Shown: positions 1 through 11,124 of the stretch, piece by piece | How positions within the stretch are numbered: the first letter of the stretch is position 1 | Layout: the number at the start of each line of letters is the position of its first letter | Assembly: GCA_932521035.1 (NCBI GenBank) | Contig: OW051495.1 | Location: 11,656,001 to 11,720,000, forward strand | Reading direction: 5' to 3' | From: Oscheius dolichura | Taxonomy: Eukaryota > Nematoda > Chromadorea > Rhabditida > Rhabditidae | Length of the DNA: 64,000 nucleotides | The notes under the pieces: model-generated | Seen by the model: only the letters and a program-made list of their open reading frames with translations | Told to the model about the DNA's origin: nothing | Databases searched by the model: none | Position numbers and translations under genes: made by a program

Positions 1-1857
1 GACCTTCTGATCCACCTTCTCGTCCTCCACCTGCCCCTCCTCGTTCTGTTCCCCTCTTCGTCCTCCTCCTTATTGTCCTCCTGCGCTTCCTCCTTCTTGT
101 CGTTCACTCCCCCTCGTCCTCCTGCTCCATTTTAATCTTGATGGCCTCCCTGATCGGCAATCTCCCTTTCTCTTCCTCCCCCAAAATAGCAGTTAACCAC
201 GGCCGTAGCCTTTCTCCTCCCCTCCATTTTCTTCTCTTATTTTTCCCGATATCACCACCACTTGTCCATAGTTCAGCCATTTATCAGCTGCAGCTGGTCC
301 CGACCTCTCCCCTTCCCGCATATTCGAATCTCGAAAACAAGAGGATATTTCACCTTTTTCATCACCTTCTGTTTATATCCCTCCTGGTGGGATATCAGTA
401 AACAAGGAGACGACGAGGGGAGGATATCACGAGAGCAAAGATTTTATCAATCGACAGCTGTGTGTTCCCCTCCTCGGATCAGTTGAGTCGCCCGTTCCTG
501 GTCATCCCAGATTTCCAGCCGAGACATCACCCCATCCACCTCTATTACAAAATATCTCCTAAGTATAGCTGTGGGTCTACTCCTGTCTAACTGTGGCTGC
601 TGCCGGAATGGCCCAGCCATCCTCCCAGTAGTCTGCCGCAGCTATGTACCGTTTTTGTGCCGTCTCCTCCTCCCCGACAGCTGTCCTGTCTCCTCTCCCC
701 ATCCTCTCCCTTTTATTCTCTTACCAGAAGCGATTGCCATCAATTCTAAGCTGCTCCGCCTCTTATCAGCACGGCTCGCCGGTTTCTTCCAGTAGATATC
801 AGGGGTCTTTTCTTCTTTCTTACAGTGTCTCTTCTCCTCGCTTTGTGCCCCGGAGTTCTATTTTTTTAAACCTGGAGCCTAAACATCAGCATCATCTGCA
901 GCTGCGAGCCAGGCAGACCTCATTGTAAACACACCTTTGATTTCTTGAGTCATTCTTTTGATCCTTTCTCTTCAGCCAAGTTTTAGTCCCTTCTAAAAGA
1001 ACTCTCGGGAAGATGGTCCCACAGCGGTCGGAGAATCTGAAGGAAACTGGTAGCAGATGCCCGCAGTTGTTTCGGAACCTGTTCATGAAATTGTCAAGTT
1101 CCTGGCAGTTCTTTAATTGTCATCTCCCTTCCATTGTTCCATTATCTCTACCGGGTGGCTCGACTAGAGGGGCCGCGGGGGCATCAGAACCGTTCTCCAG
1201 CAACTTGTTGTCGTTCTCCACCTTGTCCTCCCTGACCTGCACGTCGTCCTCCTTGCCGTCTCCATCGTCCTCTTCGTCTTCCGTCTCGTTCTCCACCTGG
1301 TTCTACTCGTCCTTTGTTCCCCACCTCATCCTCCTTGCAGTCTATCTCTTCCTCTCTGTCCTTCCGTGCCCCATCTTCCATATCCTTATCCTCCCCATCG
1401 TCCTCCTCTTCCTCCAAAAAGCCCAGTCACAGATTTTAAAGTCTTTAAATATCCTCCCTATCCAGAGAACACTATCTGACGCAAAAGCTTGTCTCCATGG
1501 GTCTTCCTCCAAAAATAATCAATCAAAGGAGTCAATTTTTCGCTTTCGCTTTGAGATAACCTACCGCTCTCCCTTCCAATCACTTGGCCATCCTCCCCTC
1601 CACGCTCCGAGGATGATGAAAACATCCTCCTCCCTGATTAATTACCCGCTTACAGTCCAGAGAGAAAGGCTCTAGACTCCTCCCCCCTCGAGTCGCCTCG
1701 CGTCGGCCAGGACACCTCGGTGGTCCCGTGCTGGTGCCGGCCACGGGTCATCCGCCCGGCCAGCAGTTGTCGTCTCCCTCTGCTCCACTGTTTTCTATCC
1801 CGCTTTCCTCTCCTCTCCATTGATTTCCCCCCTCCCTATCAAATATCCATTCTTAAG
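1..1857. other. Pyrimidine-rich region without a secure gene
   Basis: The plus strand is strongly C+T rich, with degenerate repeats of TCGTCCTCC/TTGTCCTCC at 1-130 and again at about 1195-1425. Read on the minus strand these stretches give open, Glu/Asp/Lys-rich peptide. One such piece (about 1290-1153) ends at a plausible donor before a possible 50-nt intron. They could be low-complexity acidic exons of a minus-strand gene, or a simple purine/pyrimidine tract. I found no start, domain or consistent exon chain, so no CDS is called. A copy of the GGCTGTCTAACTGTG-type repeat lies at 583-598. Confidence 0.5.
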
Positions 1858-3512
1858 ATGAAGTTACTGCTGGTAGTTGGCCTTCTGGCTGGTGCTGTCC
1901 TCGCCGACAAGGATGTCATGCTCCAGGAGAACCGCGTCGTCGCCCACGATGTCACCTCCGTCGGCTCGACCTGCGACGAGTGCCAGTCCCTGGTCAAGCG
2001 CTTTGTCGAGGCCGCCCACGACGAGGCCAAGATGCGCGAGCTGAAGATGCTCCTCAACGTCCTCTGCCACGAGACCAGCTATGTGGACGAGTGCCGCGTC
2101 TTCGTCGCCAATTTGGACACCCTCATCAAGAAGTTGGAGCCCTACCTGAAGGATGCCAAGCGTGTCTGCAAGAGCTTCCGCATGTGCAGCAACAACCGTC
2201 TGGATGCCTTCCGCCGCATTGGAATGCTCTACCTCAAGAAGAACATCGACAAGGTCGAGGGACTGGTCAGTTGTGCCCCGCTACAGAAAATTTCATCATA
2301 ATGACTTGCAGAAGGACCTGGTCTGTGACGAATGCCAGATGGCTGCCCGCGAGATCAAGAAGATCGTCGACGACAAGGAAAAGCAGAAGGAGGTCCGCGA
2401 CTTCCTCTCCCAGGAGGTCTGCACCCATGCCGGCAGCTACCGTGGAATGTGTGACATGCTCGTCGAGCAGTTCCTCCCCGAATTCTTCGAGGAGCTCGAT
2501 GTCATCCTCCAGGACACCAAGAGGGTCAGTCCTCCCCATTTTTCCCTCAATAAACCTCGAAATATTCAGGCCTGCTCCGATCTGGGCTTCTGTGCTTCCC
2601 GCTCCGGCCGTACTAAGATGGTAGGAGGATTCGTCGGCTGGCTATCCCGCTTGTAAATCCCCCGACTCTCTTCCCCACCGCTTTGAACGTGTCCTTTATG
2701 TCCATCTCGCTCTCCTTGTTATTATCCCTCTGTGCATAATTATTTTCTATTAAAAAAATAAAGACACTTCTCCCAGCTTTTGTCTTCTCCATCCCCTCTC
2801 CCTCGTCAAAGTCTAGACAACTAATTCAGGATATGCTAGCCAGCAAGACCGGCGAGCACCCAATCCTCGAGTTCTGGAGAGAGGCAAAGACCGTCAAGAC
2901 CAGCAAGGGAGCCGAAGTCCTGGCCAGCTGCCTCGACTGCAAGGTGGAGGTCGATGGCTTCTTGGCTCTCTGCGAGGAGGACAGAGTACTGCCCCTTGTC
3001 TGACTCATTCCTCCCAATAATTCAGAACTCCATCGCTGCTGATATCCAGAAACTCGCCTGCGAAGGCATCCTCCCCAAGAACTTCACCCCGTCTTGCGAG
3101 GACTTCCTCTCCATGTACCTGCCCACCGTCCTCTACATGACCTTCCGCCAGTTCAGCGGAGAAGGCTACTGCACCAAGCATAACCATTGCGACTCTGCTT
3201 CCAGTAAGGCTAATGTTTAAAAAAATATTAATTTTCCTAGTCGCTGCTTTGAACTCCATCTCCGTCTATGAGCAAAAGACCCTGGCCATGCAGAACTGTG
3301 CCAACATCCAGTCCTTCATTGCTCAGCGTGTTGGAACTGATGCCCGTCTTCGTGTCAATGCCATTGCTACCGTTCAGGACACCGTTTGCACTGCTCTTCC
3401 TCGTGTCCTTCACAACATGTGCTATGGCTTTACCGAAGCCATTGTACCCAAGGGGCTCAACTTCTTTGCCCGTTTCGCTGCAGAGGGAAAGCTCTGTGCT
3501 GATCGCAAATAA
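1858..3512 (+). CDS. Prosaposin-like protein with four saposin-type domains
   Basis: Secreted or lysosomal lipid-interacting saposin-like protein. Six exons join in phase: 1858-2265, 2312-2524, 2570-2620, 2830-2985, 3026-3203 and 3241-3512. The start ATG opens a clear signal peptide (MKLLLVVGLLAGAVLA). Saposin-type cysteine patterns follow: CDECQSLVKRF...VCKSFRMC, CDECQMAAREI...ACSDLGFC, CLDCKVEVDGF...YCTKHNHC, and a last domain with CANIQSF...GKLCADRK. Codons mostly end in C or G, which suggests high expression. The 209-nt third intron is longer than the others and contains an in-frame stop (2654-2656) and an AATAAA, so a short two-domain form is possible. The overall layout resembles nematode prosaposin-type spp genes. 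The family call is strong; the exact last exons are slightly less certain. Confidence 0.9.
2757..2762 (+). terminator. Possible internal poly(A) signal of the saposin gene
   Basis: AATAAA lies inside the long third intron, about 100 nt after the in-frame TGA/TAA that would be used if the donor at 2621 were skipped. It would end a shorter transcript encoding only the first two saposin domains. Signal sequence alone; use is inferred. Confidence 0.35.
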
Positions 3513-3781
3513 AACGACCAATCTTCCAATAAATCGTCCAATGTAAACTCAACAACATTGACATAACATAGCATCTACAGACAACATCGTTCACCTTTTG
3601 CATCTACAGACAACATTGCTCAGTTACTATAAAAAATTTACTTGACGAATTCCAGGTAAAAGAAATACGAAATGAGTATCACACAAATCAGAGAAGCAAG
3701 TTATTTGCATGAAGACTATAAAGATAAATAAATAATTACACGTTACACCGTTTTAAAAATGGTCGCACCAGGCTTAATGTT
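3513..3781. other. Convergent 3' spacer with a short direct repeat
   Basis: Spacer between the saposin gene (+) and rpn-1 (-), which converge here. It contains two copies of GCATCTACAGACAACAT (about 3570-3586 and 3600-3616) and AATAAA-like sequence near 3526 and 3727. No coding potential was seen. Confidence 0.6.
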
Positions 3782-6700
3782 CTATTTCTTCGCAGAAGTA
3801 ACTGTATTCTCGTATTCGGGATTCTTTTTCAAAATAACTAGCCCTTCCAAGTAGGGAGTCATTGCGATATCTGAAAAAGAAGAAATAATTAAAGTTGTCA
3901 AGTAGGCTCACATTCTTCATTAGCCAATTCGGCACGTTCTCCATAAGCCAAAAGAACAGGGGTAGTATGTGTTTGGAATCCAGTAATTGTCTTAGGCTTT
4001 CCTGCCTGTGCAACAACGTCTACTGCCTGACCAACTCGTACAGTAACCGCAACCTATACATTCAAAATATATCGTGAAATATTTTAACAAATACCTGTTT
4101 CAACTGCCCTGGGTTCAACTCATCCTCACAAAGAGTAACCAACATTCTGGGTTGCATAGCTAAGACTAGTGTATAAAGAAGATAGTGTTGACGCTGATTT
4201 AAAACCTAAACACATCACAGATAAATTCAACAGAAGGAGCTTACTGAATTATTAGCATCAAGGAAAGCAAAACAAATAGTTAGCAAAGAAGCTACAGCGC
4301 TAGGACATAGAAGCTGTCGGTCGGAATGCCAAGGGTTCATTGTCATAGTTCCTTTTCCCAAATGCGTCAATCCTTGAGCAATACGGACCAACATCAGCGA
4401 CACTTGGTCTTTATGGTGATAGCTAGCCAGCTGTCTTAGCATGGACACAAGACGAGCATTGTTTGTGCCAGCACCAACCTACAAAAATAAAATATTAACG
4501 TACGTGGATGAACACACCAATCCCATGGCGAAGATGGCATTGTGAGCAGTATCAGCATCGGCATCATGTGAGAATTTACTCAACGTTTCCATAATATTTA
4601 GTTGAGGATTAGAAACGGAGATAAGTGCCAAAGCGAGAGGAACAGCTCGACGGATAACCGGTTCTCCATAACGAATCAAATGTCCGAACATACGAAGAGC
4701 CATCTAAAATAGTTGCATACTAAAGCAAAAATAATAAATACCTGTGATCCAACTTCTTCTCCCATAGCGATGACAGCAATGCCAAGTACGGCAACAGCTT
4801 GCTGACTAGAAAGGTCAGGTTTTCCCTGCTCTTTCGCGGGGGTTTCCACTTTCGCTTCTTTTTCCTTGCCTTTCTTGTCCTTTTTAATCTTTTTCTTCTC
4901 TTCCGTTTCATAATGTTCAGAGCAGAGATGAAGAAGTTTTTGTAGTTTGAGAACATTGCCAGTTCCTGCGTAGGCGCATACGTCAACAAGGGTAGACATC
5001 ATAGCTCCAAAAGGATCGGGGAGAGATCGTATAGTCTCGACGAACACTTCACTCTTCTCCTGTGTTCCTATAACAAAACAGAAAGTAAAACGTTGGCTCA
5101 TTGGAACTAACCTAAGAAAATGAGAGCTATGCCGAGAGCTAAGAACCGCATGTTAGGATCGGCTAGTTCAGTTTCATTACGTTCCATCAAAGTTTGGAGC
5201 ATCTCCATTGCAACGGTATGATCTCCAGTTCCAACCATAATAAGTCCGAGGGCGAGGCCGGTCAATCCTTTGACTTCGGCGGTAGCAGAAGGCTTGCTAT
5301 CAACCAGAACTTTCTTCAGCTCATGAATTACACCGCCATCTTCGTTCTTCACAACAGTATCACGTTTAGAATTCGCATAAGCGAGTCCAAGACCAAGAAC
5401 GGATCCGACACGCATTACGGCACTAAAAAAAGAAAATTACTCGACGATGATCAAATGTAGTACCGTTCAGAATGAACATGATCAAGTAGAAGAGCGGAAG
5501 CAGGATCACACTGATCCTGAATTCCTGAAGAAATGATGCCAATTGCTAAGAGAGAGCCGGCTTTGATGTAGTCATCAGGGACGTAGAGAAAACGATCACA
5601 CTGAGCCAAACCACTATCAATGTCCCATCTCCAAATTAGTCCCTGAGAAGCAGCAGCGGATAACATTCCTAGAGATATGTATAAGATTTTGTCACATCAC
5701 AACGTTACCGTATTCCTTGTTTTTGTAGAACCACCTATTGGCATCTTCAGTTTCCGCCATCATCTTGTCCACACTAAAGCCACAGTTGACAAAGCCGTTG
5801 ACAAAGGCCGCAGCCAGGTTCATTCTAGAAGAATCTGGAGCATTAGAGTTGCCGAAAGGCCCTGTAAATACAAAAATAAATGCATACAAGGAAATATTAC
5901 GATTGTGTTCCAGATGGCTTTTGTATATTTGGTCAGGAGTTTTAGGCTCCATGATATCCAATTCTCTGGCTAACGAATGGAAGTACTCATATAAATGAGC
6001 ATTTGAATTCAGCTCGCCGAGAAGCTTTCCATTCGGATGATTATCAAATTCCAGGAAAATTTGATGTCGTCCAAGAAGAATTGCCATTTGTTTTTGAAGA
6101 AGGCTAAAACTGGCATGTTGGAAACTTACACAAAATCTTACGCATCGGGAGTCTCCCTGAAAATTTTCTTGATCTCCTCCGTCTCATTGAGCATAATTGC
6201 ACACCGCACAGCATCCAGGTATTTCTTGAATTTTAGGAAAATATTTTTGGCCGTTCTAATCAAGTTGGCATTGTCCGGATCCGGCGTCAAGGGAGCACAG
6301 CTTAGAAGGTAGAGGCAAACCCGCTGATGATCGGCTTCGTGAACGTAATCCAGAAGCAGGTCGAGCCGTTCAATTTCGATGAGGAGATCACAGGCTTCTA
6401 CCTTCAAATAAAAAAGAGTAATAGTGAATGATGGTAAGTCATACCTCGGCATTGTGCTTCATATTGTCGGCAATAATTTCCTTTGCCATGACCAAGAGAT
6501 CTATCCGACGTTGTTTATTTTTATCGGTAGGCTCTGCCGACCCCTTCCAATCTTCTGACATTTCAGTTGCCAAATGGCGCACGTATTCATGTCCCCACTC
6601 TCCAATTGGTTCTCGCTTTCCAAGAAGTCGGTAGTTAATACAATCTGTCTTCTCATCGGAGCACATTGCTAGTACGGAAATAATATCAGCACACAATCTC

Positions 6701-7098
6701 TAAACACGGGAAAGTTACATGGTTATATCAACTGCCACCTTTATGTCTCCCTCCGCCATCTTATTATAAATTTCCTTCATTTTGGCATAATGAGGACGCA
6801 TGAATTTCAGCGGTTTGGGTACAGATGTCATGGAAGTAGTAGAAGCTCGGATCAATGTACGCATCGTTTCCAAAGAGGGAAGATATAAGGACGCATCACT
6901 TTCCTAAATACAATTGCAATGATTGCACAACGAAAAAATTACCGAAAGACGTTCAACCAGCATATTGAGATCAGCTTCAAGCTTCTTGTCTTCTTCGGTC
7001 ATCTCATTTTTCTTCTCCTTCTCTTTGTCATCCTTTCCCTTTTTCTTCTCATCCACCTTCTTAGGGGGTTCGGTTTGTTCTTTTAGAGCCTCTACCAT
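3782..7098 (-). CDS. rpn-1: 26S proteasome regulatory subunit RPN1/PSMD2
   Basis: Non-ATPase base subunit of the 19S particle; the family is a scaffold that docks ubiquitin receptors, shuttle factors and a deubiquitinase. The spliced minus-strand exons follow the family from end to end: a Lys/Glu-rich N-terminus; [19 protein letters not shown] (about residue 80); [45 protein letters not shown]-repeat units such as [18 protein letters not shown] and [39 protein letters not shown]; and a C-terminus with [16 protein letters not shown]. Exon 1 (7098-6943, 52 codons) and exon 2 (6903-6739, 55 codons) join exactly in phase. The stop is TAG at 3784-3782. A TTTTTAG acceptor abuts the ATG directly, which fixes the start and suggests trans-splicing. 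Introns are about 40-60 nt. The gene is divergent from ribophorin I. Confidence 0.95.
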
Positions 7099-7662
7099 CT
7101 AAAAATAATATATGAAACAGTAGATAGAAAAAAAAACATTGAAATGAAAAGAAGACATAAGTATATCAAACAATATTTCAACATTGCCATCTAAATTTGT
7201 TGCAGGCAGTATTACGCGCATGCTTTGCATAGTTTTCGTGTGTACTGTTTCTGCAAGTACTTCAGAAGTGAAAACAGGTAGTGGATTGCAAAGCACATGA
7301 AAACAGAAACAGTAGAAAGGGAAAGAGAAATGAAAAAAGTAACTGAACAAAATCAGCCGTTTCAAAATTTAAAGGTCTAGTCATCATCGTCTTCGCGGGG
7401 TCTTGACACGCTGCTATTCGAGGCGCATTTGCGACGTGGATTTGAACTTACTTTGCTTGACTTGTACTGGAGTATTTACCAAGAACTCTTTTGTTTCAGT
7501 GTGTTATTTTTACTAAAAATACAACAGACTCGATGTACAAACACCAAAGAAGCTTGTAAAACCTTTTGAGTACAACATTATATTTGAGTACAACATCATA
7601 CTTTATGTGGCCTTTATCATTTTCAAATTGCTTTGCTTCATTATTATATTTTTATTTTCAGA
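7099..7662. promoter_or_regulatory. Shared divergent promoter of rpn-1 and ribophorin I
   Basis: The 564-nt spacer separates two start codons pointing away from each other. It is AT-rich and lacks an obvious TATA box in the expected place. It contains a GC-richer block at about 7380-7450. Each gene has an acceptor directly at its ATG, so the true transcription starts (outrons) probably lie in this spacer. Small ORFs here look accidental. Confidence 0.5.
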
Positions 7663-9804
7663 ATGCGGGTAATATTCCTTGCTTTCCTGGTCTCCTCATT
7701 TTCTTATTGTTTGGCCGCTGGTGAATGGAAAGTTCTTGACGCCGAGCGGACTATTGACCTCACCACTCAGGTAAGAATAGCGATTGAAACTTATTGTAGA
7801 GTTCAGATTGTTAAAACTTCCGCTGTAGTCACATATGAAAATGTAGCTGCTAAAGAACAAAATACAGTCCTTTTTGCTGTACCGACAGATGAAAACGAAC
7901 ATCTATCCTATTTTGTGGTTCGTGAAGATTCTCAAAAAGGAAAGCTAAAATTCACCAAGCAGAATAGCGAAAAAGGATTTCAGGTTTTAATAAGTGTGCA
8001 TATTTAAAAAAAATATTTTTAGCTCTACCAAATTGATCTTCCCAAGGCAGTTCCTAAAGGTGGCCAAATTAAATTGAAAGTTGAATATCGCATTACCGGA
8101 TTTTTAACAGCTCATCCGGCTGCTGTTTCTCAAAGCAAGCCTCAGTATGTTTCTAATTAGTTTGCAACTCATTCTTACTTTATAGATTTATCAAAACAAA
8201 GTTAAACAGCCATTTCGGCTCGGCATATCCAGTTACCAAAGAGAAAACTACCATTAAAGTACAAGACAAGCTTATTGAAGGCAAAACAAACTACGGACCT
8301 TTCACCAATCAACCAGCTTTTGCATCTGTAAGATCTCATAAAATTTTTTCATTGATTTTTTTGTTTAGGAAATTGCTCAACTACACTACGAATGCAATTC
8401 TCCCTTTGTTGTTGCCAAGCTGGTTGAACGCAAAATTGAAGTCTCTCACTGGGGAGGAAACATTGCTATAGAAGATTATATTGAGCTTGAAAACATTGGA
8501 GCTAAATTGGAAGGAACTTTCTCTCGTCTTGACCACTCGTCCGACAGAAGAGGCCAAGCACAGCGCCATCATCTTCAACATTTTACTGTAACCATTTATA
8601 TTAATTTGCATAATTATTCCTGTGTTTAGACTGTCCTCCCAGCATCTGCTAAAGATGTCTACTATCGCGACGAAATTGGTAACATCTCTACTTCTGCAGT
8701 CCGTGTACGTCAAAATTCTGTCGATGTTACTATCACTCCAAGGTTGTTTCACCACTGTTCAAGTTTTAATTTTTTCCGTCCAGATTCCCTCTTTTCGGTG
8801 GCTGGCGCACGTCCTATGTTATTGGATACAATGTTCCTTCCTATGAGTATCTCCACAACAGTGGAAGCAACTACGTTTTGAAAATGAGAGTTCTGGATCA
8901 CATCTTTGACAACATTGTCGTAGAAAAGCTTACCACTAAAATCATTCTCCCCGAATACGTCAAGTATTTTTAATATAATTTTATTTTCAATGCTTTATTT
9001 CAGAAATGTTAAAGTTAATACTCCTTACACCATGGATCGTCGTCCGGATGAAATTCAACCTTCTTACCTCGACACTATTGGTCGCTTTGTAGTTGTTCTT
9101 CAAAAAGATAATCTGGTTTCTGAGCATATCCAGACATTTTCTGTAAGAATCTAGTATTTTACTAAACCAATTTTTAAGGTTTCCTACGATTTTGACTCGG
9201 TGAATCTCCTAAGAGAGCCTCTGCTCGCATGTGTCTTCTATTTCCTTATCTTCTTCGTTGTTATTGTCTACGTGCGCTTTGACTTTGCTCTGTCAACCGT
9301 AAGTTTCAATGTTATAATTAAATTTATTTGTTAAAATTTAGGATCCGGCAGCTAAGGCAGCCGAGAAGCTGTCAAACCTGGCCAGACAACTGGAGTCTCT
9401 TGCTTCCCGCAAATCGAAGCTTTACTGCAACTTTGTAGACGAAGTAACCGCATTCAAAGAGAACCGCGATGAATCTGCTCTAAATGCTGCCAAGAAAGCT
9501 TTAGAAAATGGAAGAGGCGCAGTACATCAGGCCGTTTCCGATGTGATTGCATCAATGAAGGAGGAATTCGCTGATGCTGCTGAAAAGGTTTGTATTATAG
9601 TATCTAATTTTTTTCATTTTTTAAATTTAGGCTGGAGAGCTTCTCAAATACGACAAGGTGCTCTTCGACTCCGTAGATCAATATATGTCTGCTCAAGTCA
9701 AATCCAAGTCAAAGAGCTGTCCCGAGGATTCCAAATTTGCCGAGAAGATTGTTGAAGCTCGCAAACGTGCCGAACGCATCGCTGATTCTCTGCAAGGTCA
9801 CTAG
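7663..9804 (+). CDS. Ribophorin I, oligosaccharyltransferase subunit (OST1)
   Basis: Type I ER membrane subunit of the complex that transfers the lipid-linked glycan to Asn-X-Ser/Thr. Signal peptide: [18 protein letters not shown]. The lumenal domain contains [44 protein letters not shown] and [17 protein letters not shown], all typical of the family. The transmembrane segment is around [22 protein letters not shown], followed by [10 protein letters not shown] and a coiled cytosolic tail that ends in [10 protein letters not shown]. The stop is TAG at 9802-9804. Exon 1 is 7663-7770 (36 codons), with a 36-nt first intron. The acceptor TTTTATTTTCAG sits one nucleotide before the ATG, pointing to trans-splicing. 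AATAAA lies about 150 nt after the stop. The length fits the family. Confidence 0.95.
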
Positions 9805-11124
9805 GTCATCACAGATATTTCTTCTCAGTTCATTGTAGTCCACTTACCAGCGGTCTCGCTTTTCGGGAAATCACTTTTACCGACAAATGTTTAAATGTTA
9901 TCTTTCTCATTGTTTATTTATTTTTTATGGGTATTATTATTTATTTTGTTTATAATAAATGAGTTGCTTGTTACTATTTCCTTGACATCAACTTTTTTTC
10001 GAGGCTCCTCTCCCTTCCGCTATTTGCTAATCTGCTATCCGCGGTTGCCTCGGCTACCCTCCATTTGACGGCTATCTCCTCTCCTCGCCGTGTTCTCAGC
10101 TGTCATCGCTATGTCCTACGCAAGACAGTCCACCCATAGTGCCCTTTGTGGTCCTTTGAGCGACATCGATCGATCCTTGATAGTTTTTCACAGCTGCACT
10201 CTCTGGATGTGGACAAAGCTATCTCCATTTATTTCCATGTGTACTCTCCATCCGTACTTTCTTCCAGCCTCTACTTCCATAGGTCAAAAATATTTGTCTA
10301 GACATGGCTCATTTGTAAGAGGGCATTACACTCTTCCTATATTTTTGTCCTGTCGAATGTGGGCCCGGTACCACGCAATATTCATCATCAAAGGCGGTGA
10401 GCATAAAAGCCCTGTAGCTGAGTGTCTCGGTTCACTTTCTTAAACCGTCCCCAGCTACAAAAGATTACTTCGCAGCTGCTTTCGTTGATACAAAATTCAA
10501 ATTGCAATTTTTTTAAAGAAAAGGTTAAAAAAAGATCGTGTCCGAAAATTCCTTTATGTCTGGTGAACCTAGCAGTTTCTTTTGCCCTCACTGCAACTTA
10601 CAAATTTGCAACTCATTTGCAAATCATCCTCTATCCTCGTTGTCTACCAATTTCTCCGCATGATAGCCATTTGCTTGCAGATAGTCATGTTGACAGGTGA
10701 GGCGGATGGCTCACATGGTTTTGCACGAGTAAATAAACATTTTCTCTCTTATACCTATACTCTCCCTTTTGCAAGATGTTTTTCGCTATCACTTGCAGTG
10801 GCAACAAAAACAGGGTGAGATGGGTCATCGCGTAGGTCAGCTCGTTCCTGCCCAGCTGCGGGGTGTTCTCCGGTCCTTGCGGCGTGTGACATGCAATCTA
10901 GTGAATTATCCTAGTCGTTTATGGATTCCAAAAGATGTCTAGACTTACTTTTCAGCTAGTTTTCTCGATTCTAAAAAAGTAGAAATGTATCCTCTGCATT
11001 TTCCAACATTTCGTAGCTATTCGCGAGCCATAACAACTGTTTTTATCACCTGCAACCTCTCCTCTTTGACCACGTGAAGACCACGCCGTTTATCAATACG
11101 AGTGTCATCCTTTCAGATCTCAAT
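9805..11124. other. Intergenic region without a recognisable gene
   Basis: After the ribophorin I 3' UTR (AATAAA near 9954-9960) there is about 1.2 kb of mixed sequence up to IMP dehydrogenase. Small ORFs (for example 10090-10443) have no domain, no splice logic and no signal. The region presumably holds the IMPDH promoter and outron. Confidence 0.6.

Noticed and set aside
1013-1675. 220-residue plus-strand ORF rich in Ser and Pro
   Set aside because: It is a product of the C+T-rich strand, where stop codons are rare, and has no family features.
10090-10443. 117-residue plus-strand ORF upstream of IMPDH
   Set aside because: No domain, signal, splice logic or codon bias; consistent with chance.
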